Assembly (NCBI GenBank): GCA_017590115.1
Contig: JAGGNK010006449.1
Span: 682,001 to 746,000, forward strand
Direction: 5' to 3'
Length of the DNA: 64,000 nucleotides
DNA from: Montifringilla adamsi
Lineage: Eukaryota > Chordata > Aves > Passeriformes > Passeridae
The position numbers and the translations under genes are program-made. Shown here one piece after another: positions 26,363 to 38,830 of the stretch (its first letter is position 1; each line of letters starts with the position of its first letter). The notes under the pieces were generated by a model. It was not told the origin of the DNA and did not search any database. It worked only from the letters and a program-made list of their open reading frames with translations.

Positions 26363-26550
26363 TGATCCAGGTACAGCTATTTTTGGATGATTGAGGGTCA
26401 CAAAAGTATCAGCAATTTTTAAATTAAAGGGTCCTGTTCCTCCCCCTTCCTCCCCCTCCACTGGACTGTTTTGTTCAGACCTGCACGGCTTCCATTTAAA
26501 CTGTTGTTCAGCTTCTTTCATCTGGGATATTATTTCTGGGATATTATTTC

Positions 26551-26690
26551 CAAACCCTGGAAGCATCCAAGGCCAGGCTGGATGGGGCTTGGAGCAACCT
26601 GGTCTAGTGGAAGTTCTCCTTGCCCTGGGCAGGGTGTGGATCCCTTTAGGATCCCTCCCAACCCAAACAACTCTGATTTTAGGATTTGGT
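26551..26690 (+). mobile_element. CR1 LINE 3' fragment
   Basis: CATCCAAGGCCAGGCTGGAT, GGGGCTTGGAGCAACCTGGT and ATCCCTCCCAACCCAAACAA. Confidence 0.82.
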
Positions 26691-27347
26691 GGTATTCAAA
26701 GTTACCTCCCAACCTAGGCTGTGATTCAATGACCCCCAGCCAGAGTCTGTGGAAGCCCCAGCTCCAAGTGCTGCAGACAGCTGGGGAGGTCTGTCCTCCA
26801 TGGCTGAGGACTAGCCTGTGACTGGGCTCCTCTTTACTCTGCACTCAGCTTCCTGTATTTCTGATATTTTTAACATGTGCAAACAATAAACAGCTTGGCA
26901 TGGACAGGTTGGAGTTACACTTTCCCTGTTAGGCAGGTGAAGCACAAGGAATCAGTAGGAGTCTCACAAGCACTCCATATGTTGTTTCTGAGGGTTTGGA
27001 CATGGTATCAACACCTTTACTGCCTTGGGAGAGAAAGGATAACCCTCTTGAGGCTGTGAGTTCCAGGACAGACCAGTGTGGTCAGTGGCACCTTGTGACA
27101 GGCTGCAGAGGAGCTCAGCACTGCTCTAGGACCTCAGGAGTTATTTTCACATCTCAGCACTCAGCCACCCTGAGTTCATGGCTTGTTTCCTTCCCATATG
27201 CCACAAGCAGAGCAAACTAAAGAGAAATTATTAAAAAATAAATTGATATGACCATATTTACCATAAATGAAAGCAAATTCAAGAGAAATTATTTTTTTAA
27301 AAAGTGGAAATGGCTATATTTACCATAAATCCAGATCATTTCATTAG

Positions 27348-27450
27348 TCATAGAATTCCAGAATGGAATTCCAGAAGGAATCTTAAAGCTCCTCTTGTTC
27401 TACTCCCCTTCCACTAGGGCAGGTTGCTCCATGCTCTCTCCAGCCTCACC
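27348..27450 (-). mobile_element. CR1 LINE 3' terminal fragment
   Basis: CATAGAATTCCAGAATGGAA, AGGAATCTTAAAGCTCCTCT and GGCAGGTTGCTCCATGC. Confidence 0.75.
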
Positions 27451-28040
27451 TTAGAAACTTATGAATAGTGAAGGTTACTCTGAAGCTTGGGGAGCAGCTC
27501 AAACAGAGCCAAGGCTGGCTCATAAGTGCTGGCTATTCCTGACTATATTTTGGGAGCTGTGGGAAGTGTCCCAGGGTCTCAGTCATGCTGCTTGACCAGC
27601 TTGCAGTGGAACTGCTGCTCAGAGGTTTTCCCCATTTTTGATGTGTTTGTGTCCCCACATCAGCAGCACAGGGATCTCTGGGCACCCAGCCTGCTCCTGC
27701 CCTGGCCCTGGCCCATGGAAAGCCAGTGTGGAAGCAGGTCCATGTCACTGGGCTGTGGAGCCCCATCCATGCCAGAGGGGAGCAGGGAGCCCTCCTCTCC
27801 TCCTTGCCTCTGTTTCACCTGTGTCCAGCAGGATGGACATGGAAAAGAGGTGTTCCCCCTTGGCCTGGGAGCCAGGAATGCCTCTGCTTGCATTCAGGCC
27901 ATCACCTGGACAGGACAATAAGATTTTCAGTCATGTCCCTGAAAGCCAGACCAGTGGGACACAGCAGTCATTGGCTCTCTCATTCAGCAATTCATCTCCC
28001 TTAAGGAACTTCCAAAAAGCCAAAGTGATCCAACACCAGT

Positions 28041-28140
28041 TCATAGAGTCACAGAATGCCCTGAGCTGGAAGGGATCCACAAGGATCCTTGAATCCAACT
28101 CCTGCCCTACAGGACAATCCCAGGAATCTCACCATGCTGT
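28041..28140 (-). mobile_element. CR1 LINE 3' terminal fragment
   Basis: TCATAGAGTCACAGAATGCC, then GAGCTGGAAGGGATCCACAA. Confidence 0.75.
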
Positions 28141-28189
28141 CAGAAGACCAGAAGACTTTGTGGATTTCCAAGACCTTACAGGAAAGACC

Positions 28190-28285
28190 CTTAGGTAGCC
28201 TGGTGTGACCTCAGAGCTGACACTTGTCTGAGTTGTAGGTTGGACTAAATCATGTCCTGACCTCAAGACATCCTTCCATTCTGAA
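28190..28285 (+). mobile_element. CR1-type fragment
   Basis: TGACCTCAGAGCTGACACTT, GTTGTAGGTTGGACTAAATC and CCTTCCATTCTGAAG resemble a CR1 3' end. It faces the opposite way to the copy 50 bp to its left. Confidence 0.55.
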
Positions 28286-31162
28286 GAACATCCTAGGAAA
28301 AAATAAATTAAAAAACCCAGGCACAGCTCATGGAGGTGCAGTGTCTCCCCCACGCTGTTCCAGGACATGAGTAAGTTCATCCTACCTTTGCAAGCAAAAG
28401 GAATTTTCTTCTCTGGACTTAAAAGACCATTCCTTTAATAATCTCACACCTGCAGCATTTGTCCACAGCTGCAGCTGTAAATCTGCTGTGACAGCTCAGC
28501 ACAAGGGGGAGGTCTTGTCTTACCTTCCACTGCTCCAGAGGTGCTCAGCACACACCTCAGAGGTGCTGGGATTTCCTAGAGTGGGTCTGGGAGCTGAAAC
28601 CCCTTGTAGAAAGTTAGGAGACACTGGGGGAACTGGGACTGGGGTGAAGGAAGAGTGGGGAAGGTGGGAAGACAAACAAGAAGAGAGGATGCCTCCCCTT
28701 GTCAGTGGCAGGAGCTGCTCCACTGGCTGAACTGCCCTTGTTTCATCCTCTTTCCTCTCTGCTTTGTGGGTTAACTATTGGGATCTGCAGTGTGCCAGCT
28801 CCAGACACAGTGGATCCCCCCAGCTGCACTGCTGGTCTGTTCTGGCACTGGGACCACCTCAAACACCATCACTCCTCTGGCCCTGCTTCCAGTACAAACT
28901 GGGCTGCCCTGCACTGTCCCTGACAGTCACTGGGGACCTTGTTTGTTCTCAACAGCACACTTGAAAAAGCAGCTGCTGTGTCAGCCCTGCTTCTCAAAAG
29001 GGCCTGCTGGAGACTGGGGGAAAGGGCAGCTGGATTGAACATCAGAACTCAGGGGATAAAGACAAGTCAGCCTCTGTCAGTCACACTGAGAGGATTCACT
29101 GTCCTTCTGCCCCATGCAGCTCATCGAGCACCTGGCACCACAAGCCAGCTCCAGCTCTGGTCTCGTTCTGAGCCCCCATCCTGCTTTTTTCCCCAGTGGG
29201 ACAGCCCTGCCCTCATGTTCACCCACGATCTGCCATCATTTTCTCCACCACTCAATCCCCACCCCTGCCTCCCCTTCTGTCCTGTTGTGTCCCATGTCCA
29301 TACCCTGATGCTCATGTCCTTTACCCTCTGCCAAATAAAAGTCCAGTTGCATGAAGTGACACATGAAGAGCTGTGTTGTTCTCTGTTTACCTCCAGAAAT
29401 GGAGATATTTTGGTCCCTGGGCTTAACTGGCACGTCGCTGTCACAGAGCTCCCCCACAGCTGCTGGGCTCTGCACTGACCCAGGAGAGCACAGAGAGAGG
29501 CTTTGGGCTTTACACCCTGTCCCCAGAGATGGGTTTGTACCCCTGTGGCCCACAGTGGTGTCTGGGACATGTCCCTGTGCAGGTTTAGAGCAGTGGCATC
29601 ATCCCCAACCCAGCCGGTGCTGCCTCGTGGCGAGGCCCACAGCGCGTGAGGAGTTAATGAAAACTGCTGGATTAAAATCATTACATTGTCACTGGCAATC
29701 CCTGCTGTTAGCCACGGGGAAGGGGCTTGTCTGCAGCTCCCTTACAATAAAATGGAGGGTAATTTCATCCAGTCACCTGCTGCTGACCTATTTAAAGTAC
29801 CCGGAGCAGGGCAGAGCAGGAGGCTGCTGCCTCAGCCCATGGCAGCCGGGTCACTCTGCTGGTGACACGTCCTGGGGCCACCTCTTTGGGGACACAGGGC
29901 ACCCCAGCACCCTCTCAGTATGGGCAGGTGGTGCTGCTGGCATGGCCCCAGGCAGGCTCTGTGCTGGGCTGCCAGAGGTGCCTGGGCAGGGAAGGGGCTG
30001 CACAAACACAGCTGAACCCCGGCCCAGGGGTCACAGCCCAGCACAGCCCCTCCTGGGCACCCAGGCACAGGGGAGCCCTGTGCCTCCCTCCTCTGACACT
30101 GCCCAAATCCCCCCATCCCCTGGGGGTGAGGAAGAGGAATCTTACCTGTACTCATTGCCACTGGAGCCACAGCTTTCCAAACTGGGCTTTTAAGACTTGA
30201 ATTAACTTCTTTCTTGGTTGCTCAACCAAATCTCTGCAGTAGTGACATTGGTGTCTCTCTGGTTTGGAGGTCAGGCTGGGAGGCACCCAGATACCAGCTC
30301 CAGCACCCTGGGATATGCCAGAGGATACAGCTCTGCTGAGAAGAAGCACAACTGTGCTGAACCCCCTCCCTGGGGTCACACTGGTCCCCAGCAGGAATTG
30401 CCTGGCTGGGCTGGGTGACTCTTCAGGGAGACACAGAGCTCAAGCCTCCCATCCACTCTATAGAGGATGTACAATTATATTATTATATCTCATGTAATAT
30501 TCAGTCTTTTCCAGCTCTTGGAGTCCCTTGGTGATTATGGGAGAAATGCTGCTTTCATTAAAAAAAGACCAGAAAGCTTTTACAGCCCCACTGGCACAGA
30601 AGAAAGCAGTGGATGTGAACCCAAGGGCTCCAAAAGCCAGCTGCAGAGGGAAACACTAAAACACTAAAACCTTCATGGCCCTAAGCCAGGCATGGCCAGG
30701 CATGAATCCATCAGTACCTTCTCTGCTGGTTGCTCTCAGCCCTCTCCAGGGTTTCTCTTATCTATGCACACCCACCCCTCAGGCTCCTATCTCCCTCCCA
30801 CCCTGGAGCCTCCACCCAAGCAAACTGATATTCCCCTTTTCCCAGGCCACTCCATAGCTCCAAACTTCTGGTGTCTCCTCCACTGGAAAGAGGGTGGGGG
30901 AAGGCAGCACAGGGGAGGCAGGAAAAAGGACTAATGGGGTGGGTGACACTGCGCAGGTGCAGGGTGATGCCACCACTTGTCACAGGAACGTCTGGGACAC
31001 TTCCAGTGTTAACTCATCCTGGCTGGAGATAGTCAGGGTCTTACCCAGCTCAGCCTGATCAGGTACAAAGCTCCAATAAACCCACTGCTGGACGTGACAG
31101 GGCTGATGGAGCTGCTGGGGGTAGAAATAATGGACTTTAAATTAATTAATTAACTAATTAAT

Positions 31163-31430
31163 AATTCCAAACATTAAGGTTGGGAAAGCACTCTAAGATC
31201 TCCATGCTCAACCACCACTGCCAGGTCTGCTCCTAAACCACGTCCCCAAATGCCACATTGACATGGTGTTGAGCCCTTGCAGGGATGGTGATTCCACCCC
31301 TGACCTGAGCAGTTGTGCCAGTGTCTGACTACCCTTTCTATAAGGAATTTTACCTCCTATCCAACCTAAAGCTCCCGTGGCACAACTTGAGGCCATTTCC
31401 TCTATTCCTGTCACTTGTTATCTGAGAGCA
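31163..31430 (-). mobile_element. CR1 LINE 3' fragment
   Basis: TTAAGGTTGGGAAAGCACTC TAAGATCT, GGGATGGTGATTCCACCCCT and a body ending TCACTTGTTATCTGAGAG. Its order matches the copy at 591-866. Confidence 0.85.
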
Positions 31431-31737
31431 GAGCCCAAACCCCAGCTGGCTCCTCCCTCCTTAATGCACAAAAAGGCCTTTGTAGTGGCAAGCTGTGTAT
31501 TTTCTTAAATTGATGGAGAAGGAAATGGTGAGAGCCAGTGGCACAAAGACCATGGGGACAGGGCTGAGTGGAACTGCACCAGGGCTCCCTGATGGATCCA
31601 GGGGGAAGATCACTGGGATGGATAGAGCTGGAGAACTGTACCCATGAGGGGAGAACTCACCACACCTTCCACTGCCTGAAAGGGCTGGAGAGAGGATGGA
31701 GCCAGATTTGGGTGTGCAGAGAAGGGACACTGGCAAT

Positions 31738-31925
31738 GGGAAAAGGTTGCCCAGAGCAGCTGTGGCTGCCCCTGGATCCCTGGATGTGTCCAAGGCCAGG
31801 TTGGACAGGGTTTGGAGCAGCCTGGGACAGTGGAAGGTGTCCCTGCCCATGGCAGGGGGTGGAAGATGAAATGAGCTTAAAGTCCCTTCCAACCCAAACC
31901 GGTCTGGGATTTTGGGATTCTGTAT
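31738..31925 (+). mobile_element. CR1 LINE 3' fragment
   Basis: GCAGCTGTGGCTGCCCCTGG, GTCCCTGCCCATGGCAGGGG and TCCCTTCCAACCCAAACCGG, ending GGGATTTTGGGATTCTGT. Confidence 0.9.
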
Positions 31926-32139
31926 TACTGTACAATGGGACACACAGGAAAACTTCTTTAGCTTGGAAATGGGCAAGCACAAGCACAGGGTGCCAAAAGT
32001 CTCTGCTGCAGACCATGTGAAGTGAGCCCTGTACTTGAAAATAGGTTTCCCTTTTTCTCTTGTGAGGAAGATCAATAACTTTCATTTTTTAAAACACGTA
32101 AAGGTTTCCTGTAAAGGTTTCACGTGACTCCATGAAAAA

Positions 32140-32310
32140 GAATTTTTAAAAAAATTAAATGGTTTTTTTTAATACTTAAATATTAAATATTTAAATATTT
32201 AATTTATATATATATATGTATATTTTTATATATATANNNNNNNNNNNNNNNNATATATAAAAAAACAAATATTTAAATATTTTAAAATATTTTAAAACTC
32301 CAGTATTTTG
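32140..32310. repeat. AT-rich low-complexity region around the gap
   Basis: Consists of TATATA runs, AAATATTTAAATATTT-type inverted units and poly-A/T, interrupted by the 16-base gap. Confidence 0.85.
32237..32252. other. Assembly gap (16 N) in AT-rich sequence
   Basis: Sixteen N lie between TATATATA runs on both sides, inside an AT-only stretch from about 32140 to 32310. The true length is unknown. Confidence 0.97.
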
Positions 32311-32757
32311 AAACGTTAAAACCTACTCTGCTAGGCCAGGCCACGTTGTTTTAGTACTTTTGTGATTGTGTGTGTTTTCCTGCCTTACCTGCAATGGGAA
32401 ATCATCATTTCCAAGGGCCTTTGCTAGAGGCACAAGGTGGATTACCAGACCTGTGTCCTTCGTTTAGCAATAATAGCCATTAAACTCCTTGTTGCTATGG
32501 GGCTGCAATTTCCAGAGGCGATCCCCATTATCGGAGAGCTGGCTGCTGGCAAGCAGTTAATGAGAGAGCTTTGAAATGGCTCAGTGAAAACCCAGCTCCC
32601 TGCAGGCTTCAGAGCAGCAATGAAAGAGGAGAGGGAGCCCAAGCCGGGTCCAGCTGTGCCAGCCCCGCTCTGGGCTGGGGCGGCCTCGCTGCTGCTGCAC
32701 AGGCTGAGGGAAGCCCCTGCTGGAGCCAGCACGGGGGATTTTCTGCAGAGACTGAGC

Positions 32758-33195
32758 ATAGAATCATAGAATCACAGAATGGTTTGGGTGGGAAGGGACC
32801 TTAAACCCATCCAGTGCCCCCCTGCCACAGACAGGGACACCTTCCACTGTCCCAGGCTGCTCCCAGCCCCATCCAGCCTGGCCTGGGACACTGCCAGGGA
32901 TCCAGGGGCAGCCACAGCTGCTCTGGGCACCGTGCCAGGGCCTGCCCACCTCACAGCCAGGAATTCCTTCCCAATATCCCATCTATCTGTCCTCTGGCAG
33001 TGGGAAGCCATTCCCCCTTGTCCTGGCATTCCAGGCCTTTGTCCCAAATTCTTCTCCAGCTTCTTGGAGCCACTTTAGGCACTGGAAGGGGCTCTGAGGC
33101 CTCCCTGCAGCCTCTCCAGGTGAGCCCCCCAGCTCTCCCAGCCCTCAGCATCTCCATGCTCTCAGGGCCCAGGGGCAGCCTGGAGTTTTTCTGTG
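32758..33195 (-). mobile_element. CR1 LINE 3' fragment, about 440 bp
   Basis: A well-preserved copy with octamers ATAGAATC, ATAGAATC and ACAGAATG at its 3' tip, then GGAAGGGACCTTAAACCCAT. The body reaches CATGCTCTCAGGGCCCAGGG. Confidence 0.92.
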
Positions 33196-33927
33196 GCACA
33201 AAGGCTGAGCTTTCTCCCGTGTGTAACAACCTGTGGATAATTAGGGAGGTTGTGGCATCCAGGGCAGGTCCGTTTGCCCTCTGAATGCAGGTCCAGGAGC
33301 AGGGAGAATTTTTGTCTTATTATGTGGGCAAATTGAGAAAGACAAAAGCGATGTGTTTTGTGTAAATGCACGAAATAAATTAAATGTATAGAAAGAAAAT
33401 ATATGTAACAAAATGTATATAATGAAATGTATGTAATGAAATGTACTGTTGTCAAGGAGCCAGAGGGCTCCATGCTTCCTGAGGGACCACGATGATGCCG
33501 TGGCCAGAGAGTCAGGGGCACCCCCAGCCCCACGGCACCGGAGTGAGGGGAGCAGAGCAGCACCAGCCCATGGGGAGGGGAATCCAGAGCCTCCTTCATG
33601 GGGGGCTGGGGATGGTGAGGAAGATCCAGCATCTATTCACACACCAGGGCCAGGACCAGGGGAACCCCAGCCAAGGAATGGGCACAGCTGCACTGGGGGC
33701 CAGCAGAGTTAATGCTGGCAAGGACCAAAGGCTCAGGTTTGGAGTTAAACACAGCCCTTGGGCCAACAGGCAGGGAGGGGAGGGGAGGGGGAGGCTCCAG
33801 GTGAGGCTGGCCCAGGCCATTAGTACTCCCAGGGCCTTGACAAGTCCTCCTGGAAATGAGGCATATCCAATCCTTAGCAGGGAGCAATGTTCCTTGTTTC
33901 GTTTGATTTTATCACCAATCTGTTTTA

Positions 33928-34015
33928 AAAAAAAAACAAACCAAAAACAAAAACAAAAAAAAAAAACAAACAACCAAAAGAAACCCCAAATCCCTAGATG
34001 TTGGGGTCATGGCAT

Positions 34016-34048
<33 letters not shown>
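33928..34048. repeat. A-rich tract ending in a 29-A run
   Basis: Imperfect AAAAAC repeats at 33928-33985, then 35 bases of mixed sequence, then 29 consecutive A at 34020-34048. Confidence 0.9.
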
Positions 34049-34051
<3 letters not shown>

Positions 34052-34995
34052 TAAAACCATTGTGCTTCTGTATTACTTACTTCGAAGAAACCTTTGAAAA
34101 TATGTCCTGGCTGCCTCCAATATGGAATATTTCCTCTCAGGCTTCTGACTCTTGCTTCCTGACTCCCTGAGCTGGGCAATGACAGCAAATGGCACTGCTG
34201 GCCACCCCTCCACTGCCATCTGAGCCACGCCATTGCCACTAATCCTGGACACAGGAACGTGCAGCTGGAGCCCCTCTGGAACTCTGCTCCATCTTTTGAC
34301 TTTGAAAGCTCACTTCAGCTACACAAAACCATCAATAAAATGAACCAGCTGGTACCAGGACACAAAGGCTGACAACGGTGCCTGGTAGGACACAAAGGAC
34401 ACCCAGTGGGACAACAAAGTCCTGGCTGGGCTCTGCAATGTGGGGCCGTGGGAGGGGGAGAGCCCCCCTCACCCCGTCCTGGTTCAAAGGGCAGCGAGGA
34501 GAGAAGGGCAATTAGAGCTGGCAATTGCCTTCCCCCAGCAGCCCCCCTGTGTCACTGAGAGAGACTGACAGCCCAGGGAGGAGGGGACAGTGCAGCCAGC
34601 CCCCTTCCCTGGGACATGTCACTGCTGTCCTGGCATCCATCAGTGCCTGCACCGCTGAGAGCCTCCCTTGTTCACTTCCTAATTCCTTCTTTAACTGCTC
34701 AAGCATCTGGGCCTGATTCGTCTGCCCAGCCTGTTTCATTTGAGGTGCTTTTTCTTCCTGCCAATAAAAATATCTGAGCACAAAATATGCTCATCAGTCC
34801 CCTCTAGCCAGCAAAACCAGACCTTGCCATGTTCCCTGCGTGCCCTGAGCCAGGGGCTGGGCAGGAGCTGGGGCCTTCCTGGAGACCTGAAGGTGCCTCT
34901 TTTGGCAGGAAAATGGCAGGAATACCCTTCAAGGCAGAGAGATTGAACAACAGTACTGGGAAAAAGCCAAAGGGGAAGAGCTTTTCCTTATGTGA

Positions 34996-35075
34996 TCATG
35001 GAATCCCAGAATGGTTTAGGGTAGAAAGGACCTTAAAGATCATCTCATTTCAACCCTGCCACGGCTGTGATGATG
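34996..35075 (-). mobile_element. CR1 LINE 3' terminal fragment
   Basis: GATCATGGAATCCCAGAATG, then AAAGGACCTTAAAGATCATC. Confidence 0.82.
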
Positions 35076-35204
35076 AGAGAATGTTGGGTGAGCAGAACTA
35101 CCACCCAGCTGCTCACTTCCCAAAAAAATTGGGGGAAAAAAGGGGTAAAAAAACTAATGGACTGGGATGAGATGGGGAATTCACCGGTTACTGTCACAGG
35201 TTTA

Positions 35205-35900
35205 AACAGACACAATTTTGGGAAAAGTAATTTAATTTATTGCCTTAAAATTTTTGGGGTGGGAAACAAGAAGACAAATATCAAACCAACATGTTTCCTC
35301 CTCACTCCCCAGTCCTTGCTCAGATTCAATTTTGCTTCTTCACTCCAAACTCCCCTAATCAGCCCCCTCCAAAAAAGTGCTGCAAGGGGTATTGCGGGCA
35401 GCAGGTCAAGGTCAGCATAAAGGGGTTTTTTCCTCTTGCTCCTTCCTCCTCGCCTTTCCTGTGCTCCAGCACAGGAACACCACAGGCTGCAGCCCTTCAG
35501 GAAAACCTCCTGCAGTGTGGGCCTTCGTGGGCTGTGTTTTCATCAGAAATATCCATTTTCCCTGGAGTGATTTCCCATGGGATGCTGTGTGAGTATCTGC
35601 CATGGCATGGTCCCATCCACATCTGCAGGGAATATCTGCCCTTGTCTGAGTCCTCCTTGGGCTGCAGGGGAAATCTGCAGCCCCATGGAGCCCCTCCTTG
35701 CTGCTCCACTTTCACTTCTCACTTTGCTCTGTCCTTCCTCCCCTCTGGCATCTCCTTCCCTTTCTGAAATGTTTCACAGAGGCACCATCAGCTTCCCTGG
35801 TGGCTCAGCCTTGGCCACGGAGCTGACTGGGACCAGCCCCCTGAGGGGGCTCTGCTGATTGGGACCCCCCACTGCACAACTCAGCCCCCCCCCCCAAATC
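35205..35900 (-). mobile_element. Probable ERV LTR relic, minus orientation
   Basis: The layout TTTCTGAAATGTTTCACAGA, then GGCACCATCAGC, then GGCTCAGCCTTGGCCA, then GAGCTGACTGGGACC resembles a widespread avian ERV LTR family read in reverse. This rests on my memory of the family, not on an alignment. It ends near a run of eleven C at 35885. Confidence 0.45.
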
Positions 35901-36778
35901 CTTCCTGTGAAAGCCCATGTGGGATGACAAGCTGCACCTCCAAATTCAGCTAGGGGAATGGATGGGAGAGGAGCTCAGGAAGAAGGAGGCGTTTCTGGAA
36001 GCAGGGGGGGTGCTGCAGGTGCTGCAGGAGGGAAGGGGCTCTGTGTGGGGGGAATTTCCCACAATGCTGAGTTCCAAAGTCTCTGCATCAATCACCTTAG
36101 TGCTAAAGGTTGTTTCTGGGCAGGGAAGGAAAAATAATTCAGGTGGAGAGTGCCTGATGGACATTTGGCTCTCTGCTGCAGGACAAGCTGTGTAAAGCAC
36201 CTACAATGCAGCTTTCCTTGGCTGGCAGTGGAGACAAGTGCAGCCAGACCGGGAAGCTCGGGACCTGGGCAGATCTTTGTGTTGATCTGCAGCTGAGTGA
36301 GGGGAGAAGCCTGAACAGCCCCCAGCCAGCTGTTTGTTTTGGTCATACCCCATCCTACTGACTCCTGCTCAGAGCTATTCCACGGATTGACCTTTGCAGC
36401 CCTTTGATGTTATGAAACACAAAATCCTTTGGCTGCAGTGCCTGCCTGATGTTCTCTCCTGGCTGTGGCTCCCTGGGTCACAGGGATGCCCTGGGAGCAG
36501 GAGGGAGAGGCTGCCCTGGAAACCACAACATCTTCTTACGCCCCTTCTGAGGTTTCTCTAAGCTGGGACACAGTGGAAAATCATTTAGTGGAAGCCACTC
36601 TCAGGCCCCCCAAGGATGGGTATATCAGTTGTTTGGCTTAATAAGTAAGTTTTAAATCAGAATAGGTCACTTAGAGCTATAACATTGTGTGGTTTAGCTG
36701 CTTGCTTAGCTTTCCTTTCTTAGTCTGAGTAGCTGGATTTGCAGAAGCCTCAAGTCACAAGCTCTGAACTCTCACCCA

Positions 36779-36995
36779 GATGTGCTTTTGGGTGGAATGG
36801 AGTTCATTTTCCCAGCAATTTTCCTTGTAGTTGGTAGAGAGCTGTGTCTTGAATGCATTAGGAGGATAATGCTGATAACAAACTGCTGTTTGAGCGGCTG
36901 CTGGGCAATGCATTCCCTAAATCAGGAAGGGTTTGGGCTCCCAAGCTCTGCTGGCTCAGCAAGTGCTCAGGAAGCACAGAGCAGGAGATAAGGAG
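36779..36995 (+). mobile_element. ERVL-type LTR fragment
   Basis: The sequence GGAATGGAGTTCATTTTC, followed by TTGGTAGAGAGCTGTG and GATAATGCTGATAACA, resembles the 5' part of a common avian ERVL LTR as I remember it. Only the left part of the LTR is recognisable. No coding region is present. Confidence 0.5.
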
Positions 36996-37236
36996 GCTCC
37001 AGCCACCAGTGGAAGCTGCAACTCCACAAGATAAGAGAAGTCAATAGCCTGTGTGTGTGGAGACAGAAAGAGTCCAGTAAGGTGTTAGGAGACCCCAGAC
37101 CAAAAATCAGCACTGGAGGCATGAAGAGCATGTGCACAAACTGCGAGGGTATCTCGCAGATCTCTTTTTTCTGGGTCCCTCTGCAGAGACACCCAGCTCA
37201 AGCTGCTGTCATTGCTGTAGCACTCAAATGTTTCTC

Positions 37237-37258
37237 TTTTTTTTTTTTTTTTTTTTTT
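37237..37258. repeat. Poly-T run (22 bases)
   Basis: Twenty-two consecutive T between the two LTR-like relics at 36.8 and 37.5 kb. Confidence 0.9.
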
Positions 37259-37529
37259 CCTGGAATACGATATCTGAGACTGTGCTGCTGGGAGCCAAGG
37301 GCGAAGAAACTTTTTCAACAGTTTGACATCTCAGGTGGGACCCAAGCCCACAGTCTTGGATCCTTTCATCTCCAAAGATCCATTACCAGCAATGTGTGAG
37401 CTCCCCTGGGACCTTTGGCATGGGCGGCTATGGCCGTTTAGGAATGGAATTCTCCAATTTTGTGCTTCCATGCTGCCCCTTGCTTCCCGCTCACCCTCCA
37501 CATGTGGGTGGCTGAAGAGGATAATTGGA

Positions 37530-37870
37530 GGCACAAAAGATAAAGATGGTGGGTTGAGATAAGAACAATTTACTGGAAACAGCCATGAGATAAGAAAATG
37601 AACAGTAACAGCAACAATACTAAAGACAAAGGGTATAAGAAACTATTCACGTGGAGAAAAATCACCCAATAATAGAAAATACCCAACCACTTCCTCAACT
37701 GAAAGGGACCCCTTTCCCTCTTCTGCCAGAAGAGTCCCTTTCCCTGCTCCCAGCACGAGGTGGTGCAGAACAACCTCCAGGTCCTGGTCATGCCCCTTCC
37801 AAGCTACTGCAAAAATTAACACTGTCCTGGTCAGGACCAGGACCCAGGCACCGAAGGGTGAGTGTTAAAA
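37530..37870 (-). mobile_element. LTR-like relic, minus orientation
   Basis: On the minus strand the right end reads TCCTGGTCCTGACCAGGACA followed by GTGTTAATTTT. This resembles the 5' start of avian ERVL LTRs (TGTCCTGGTT...GTTAATTTTC). The left end contains GGGTTGAGATAAGAACAATT, also seen near the 3' side of such elements. It is strongly diverged and its limits are approximate. Confidence 0.45.
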
Positions 37871-38669
37871 TTCCATCAGTAGATTTGGTGAAAATACTGG
37901 AATGAGTTTCTCTGTACTGGGGGCTGGGGGAGTTGAACCCCTCTCCTGCTGCTTCCCCAGGAACAGCCTGGTCATCACAAGGTACACACAGAATAGGATT
38001 TAAATCCCTAAAATCCCTCTTAGCTCATGAAAATGATAGGAAAATAGACCTAGCACTGAGAAAGGAATGCCTTTAATGGAGGGAGGTACTACAAAACTGG
38101 GAAGAGAACCTTTGGCACAGCAGGTCTATCAAAAAAGCACACAGATATTTCATATAGAGGAGACTGGCCACTTATAACCAGAGATGGAGCCCCAGCAGAG
38201 CAGTGGCCACCACAAGGGACCTTTGACAGCACAGACTCACATTTCTGAGGCATTGGCTGGGTTCCCAAGACAAAGGGATTGTTGGTATGTGTGGGATAAC
38301 TGGCCATGAGGCCACCATAAAGAACGTTGGTAGCAGGGACAGAAGAAAACCAGAGTTCCCAGAAATGGGGAACGACAGGACCATGAGGAGCCTGATCTAC
38401 TCTAATCAGCAAGGAGGTCGTCAGCAGCCCCATTCACCAAAATCTGGGCACAGCTGGGGCACAGGCATAGGTTCCACTGGATATTTTGGGCACTGTCAGA
38501 TTCTGGGCTGCTATTGGAGATACTGGAAGGAAGGGATGGTACTGGGGAGAATGCCCCTACCTATGATGATCTGAAGAAGGAATAGGACAGCAGGATCTCC
38601 TGAGGTGCATTATCCCCTGGGTCTGGAACGTGAGTGGGTGCACAACCACGCCCTCCACTTTGGAGAGAA

Positions 38670-38830
38670 TTCATTATGTACTTTATAAGTAATATAATGT
38701 TATATTATATAAATTATGTATGATGTAATATCATATCATACCATACAATACAATATAATTTTTGTATCTTGTATTATATTATATAATATTATATAATATT
38801 GTATTATATTATATTAATACAACATAATAG
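38670..38830. repeat. AT-rich low complexity (TATAT/ATATTA)
   Basis: Nearly pure A and T with TATTATAT motifs and short inverted repeats; no gene signal. Confidence 0.85.

Larger units (their letters stand above)
13886..35204. other. Intergenic DNA between the minisatellites and the LTR cluster; no gene recognised
   Basis: It holds many CR1 copies, AT-rich stretches and one assembly gap. No chain of splice-compatible coding exons was found. The 276-codon + frame at 29363-30193 lacks any domain pattern and is GC-driven. Confidence 0.55.

Noticed and set aside
29363..30193. 276-codon + open frame
   Set aside because: Composition follows local GC-rich sequence, with no domain pattern and no nearby exons in phase.
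31461..32075. 204-codon minus frame
   Set aside because: Runs through the CR1 at 31738-31925; repeat-derived.
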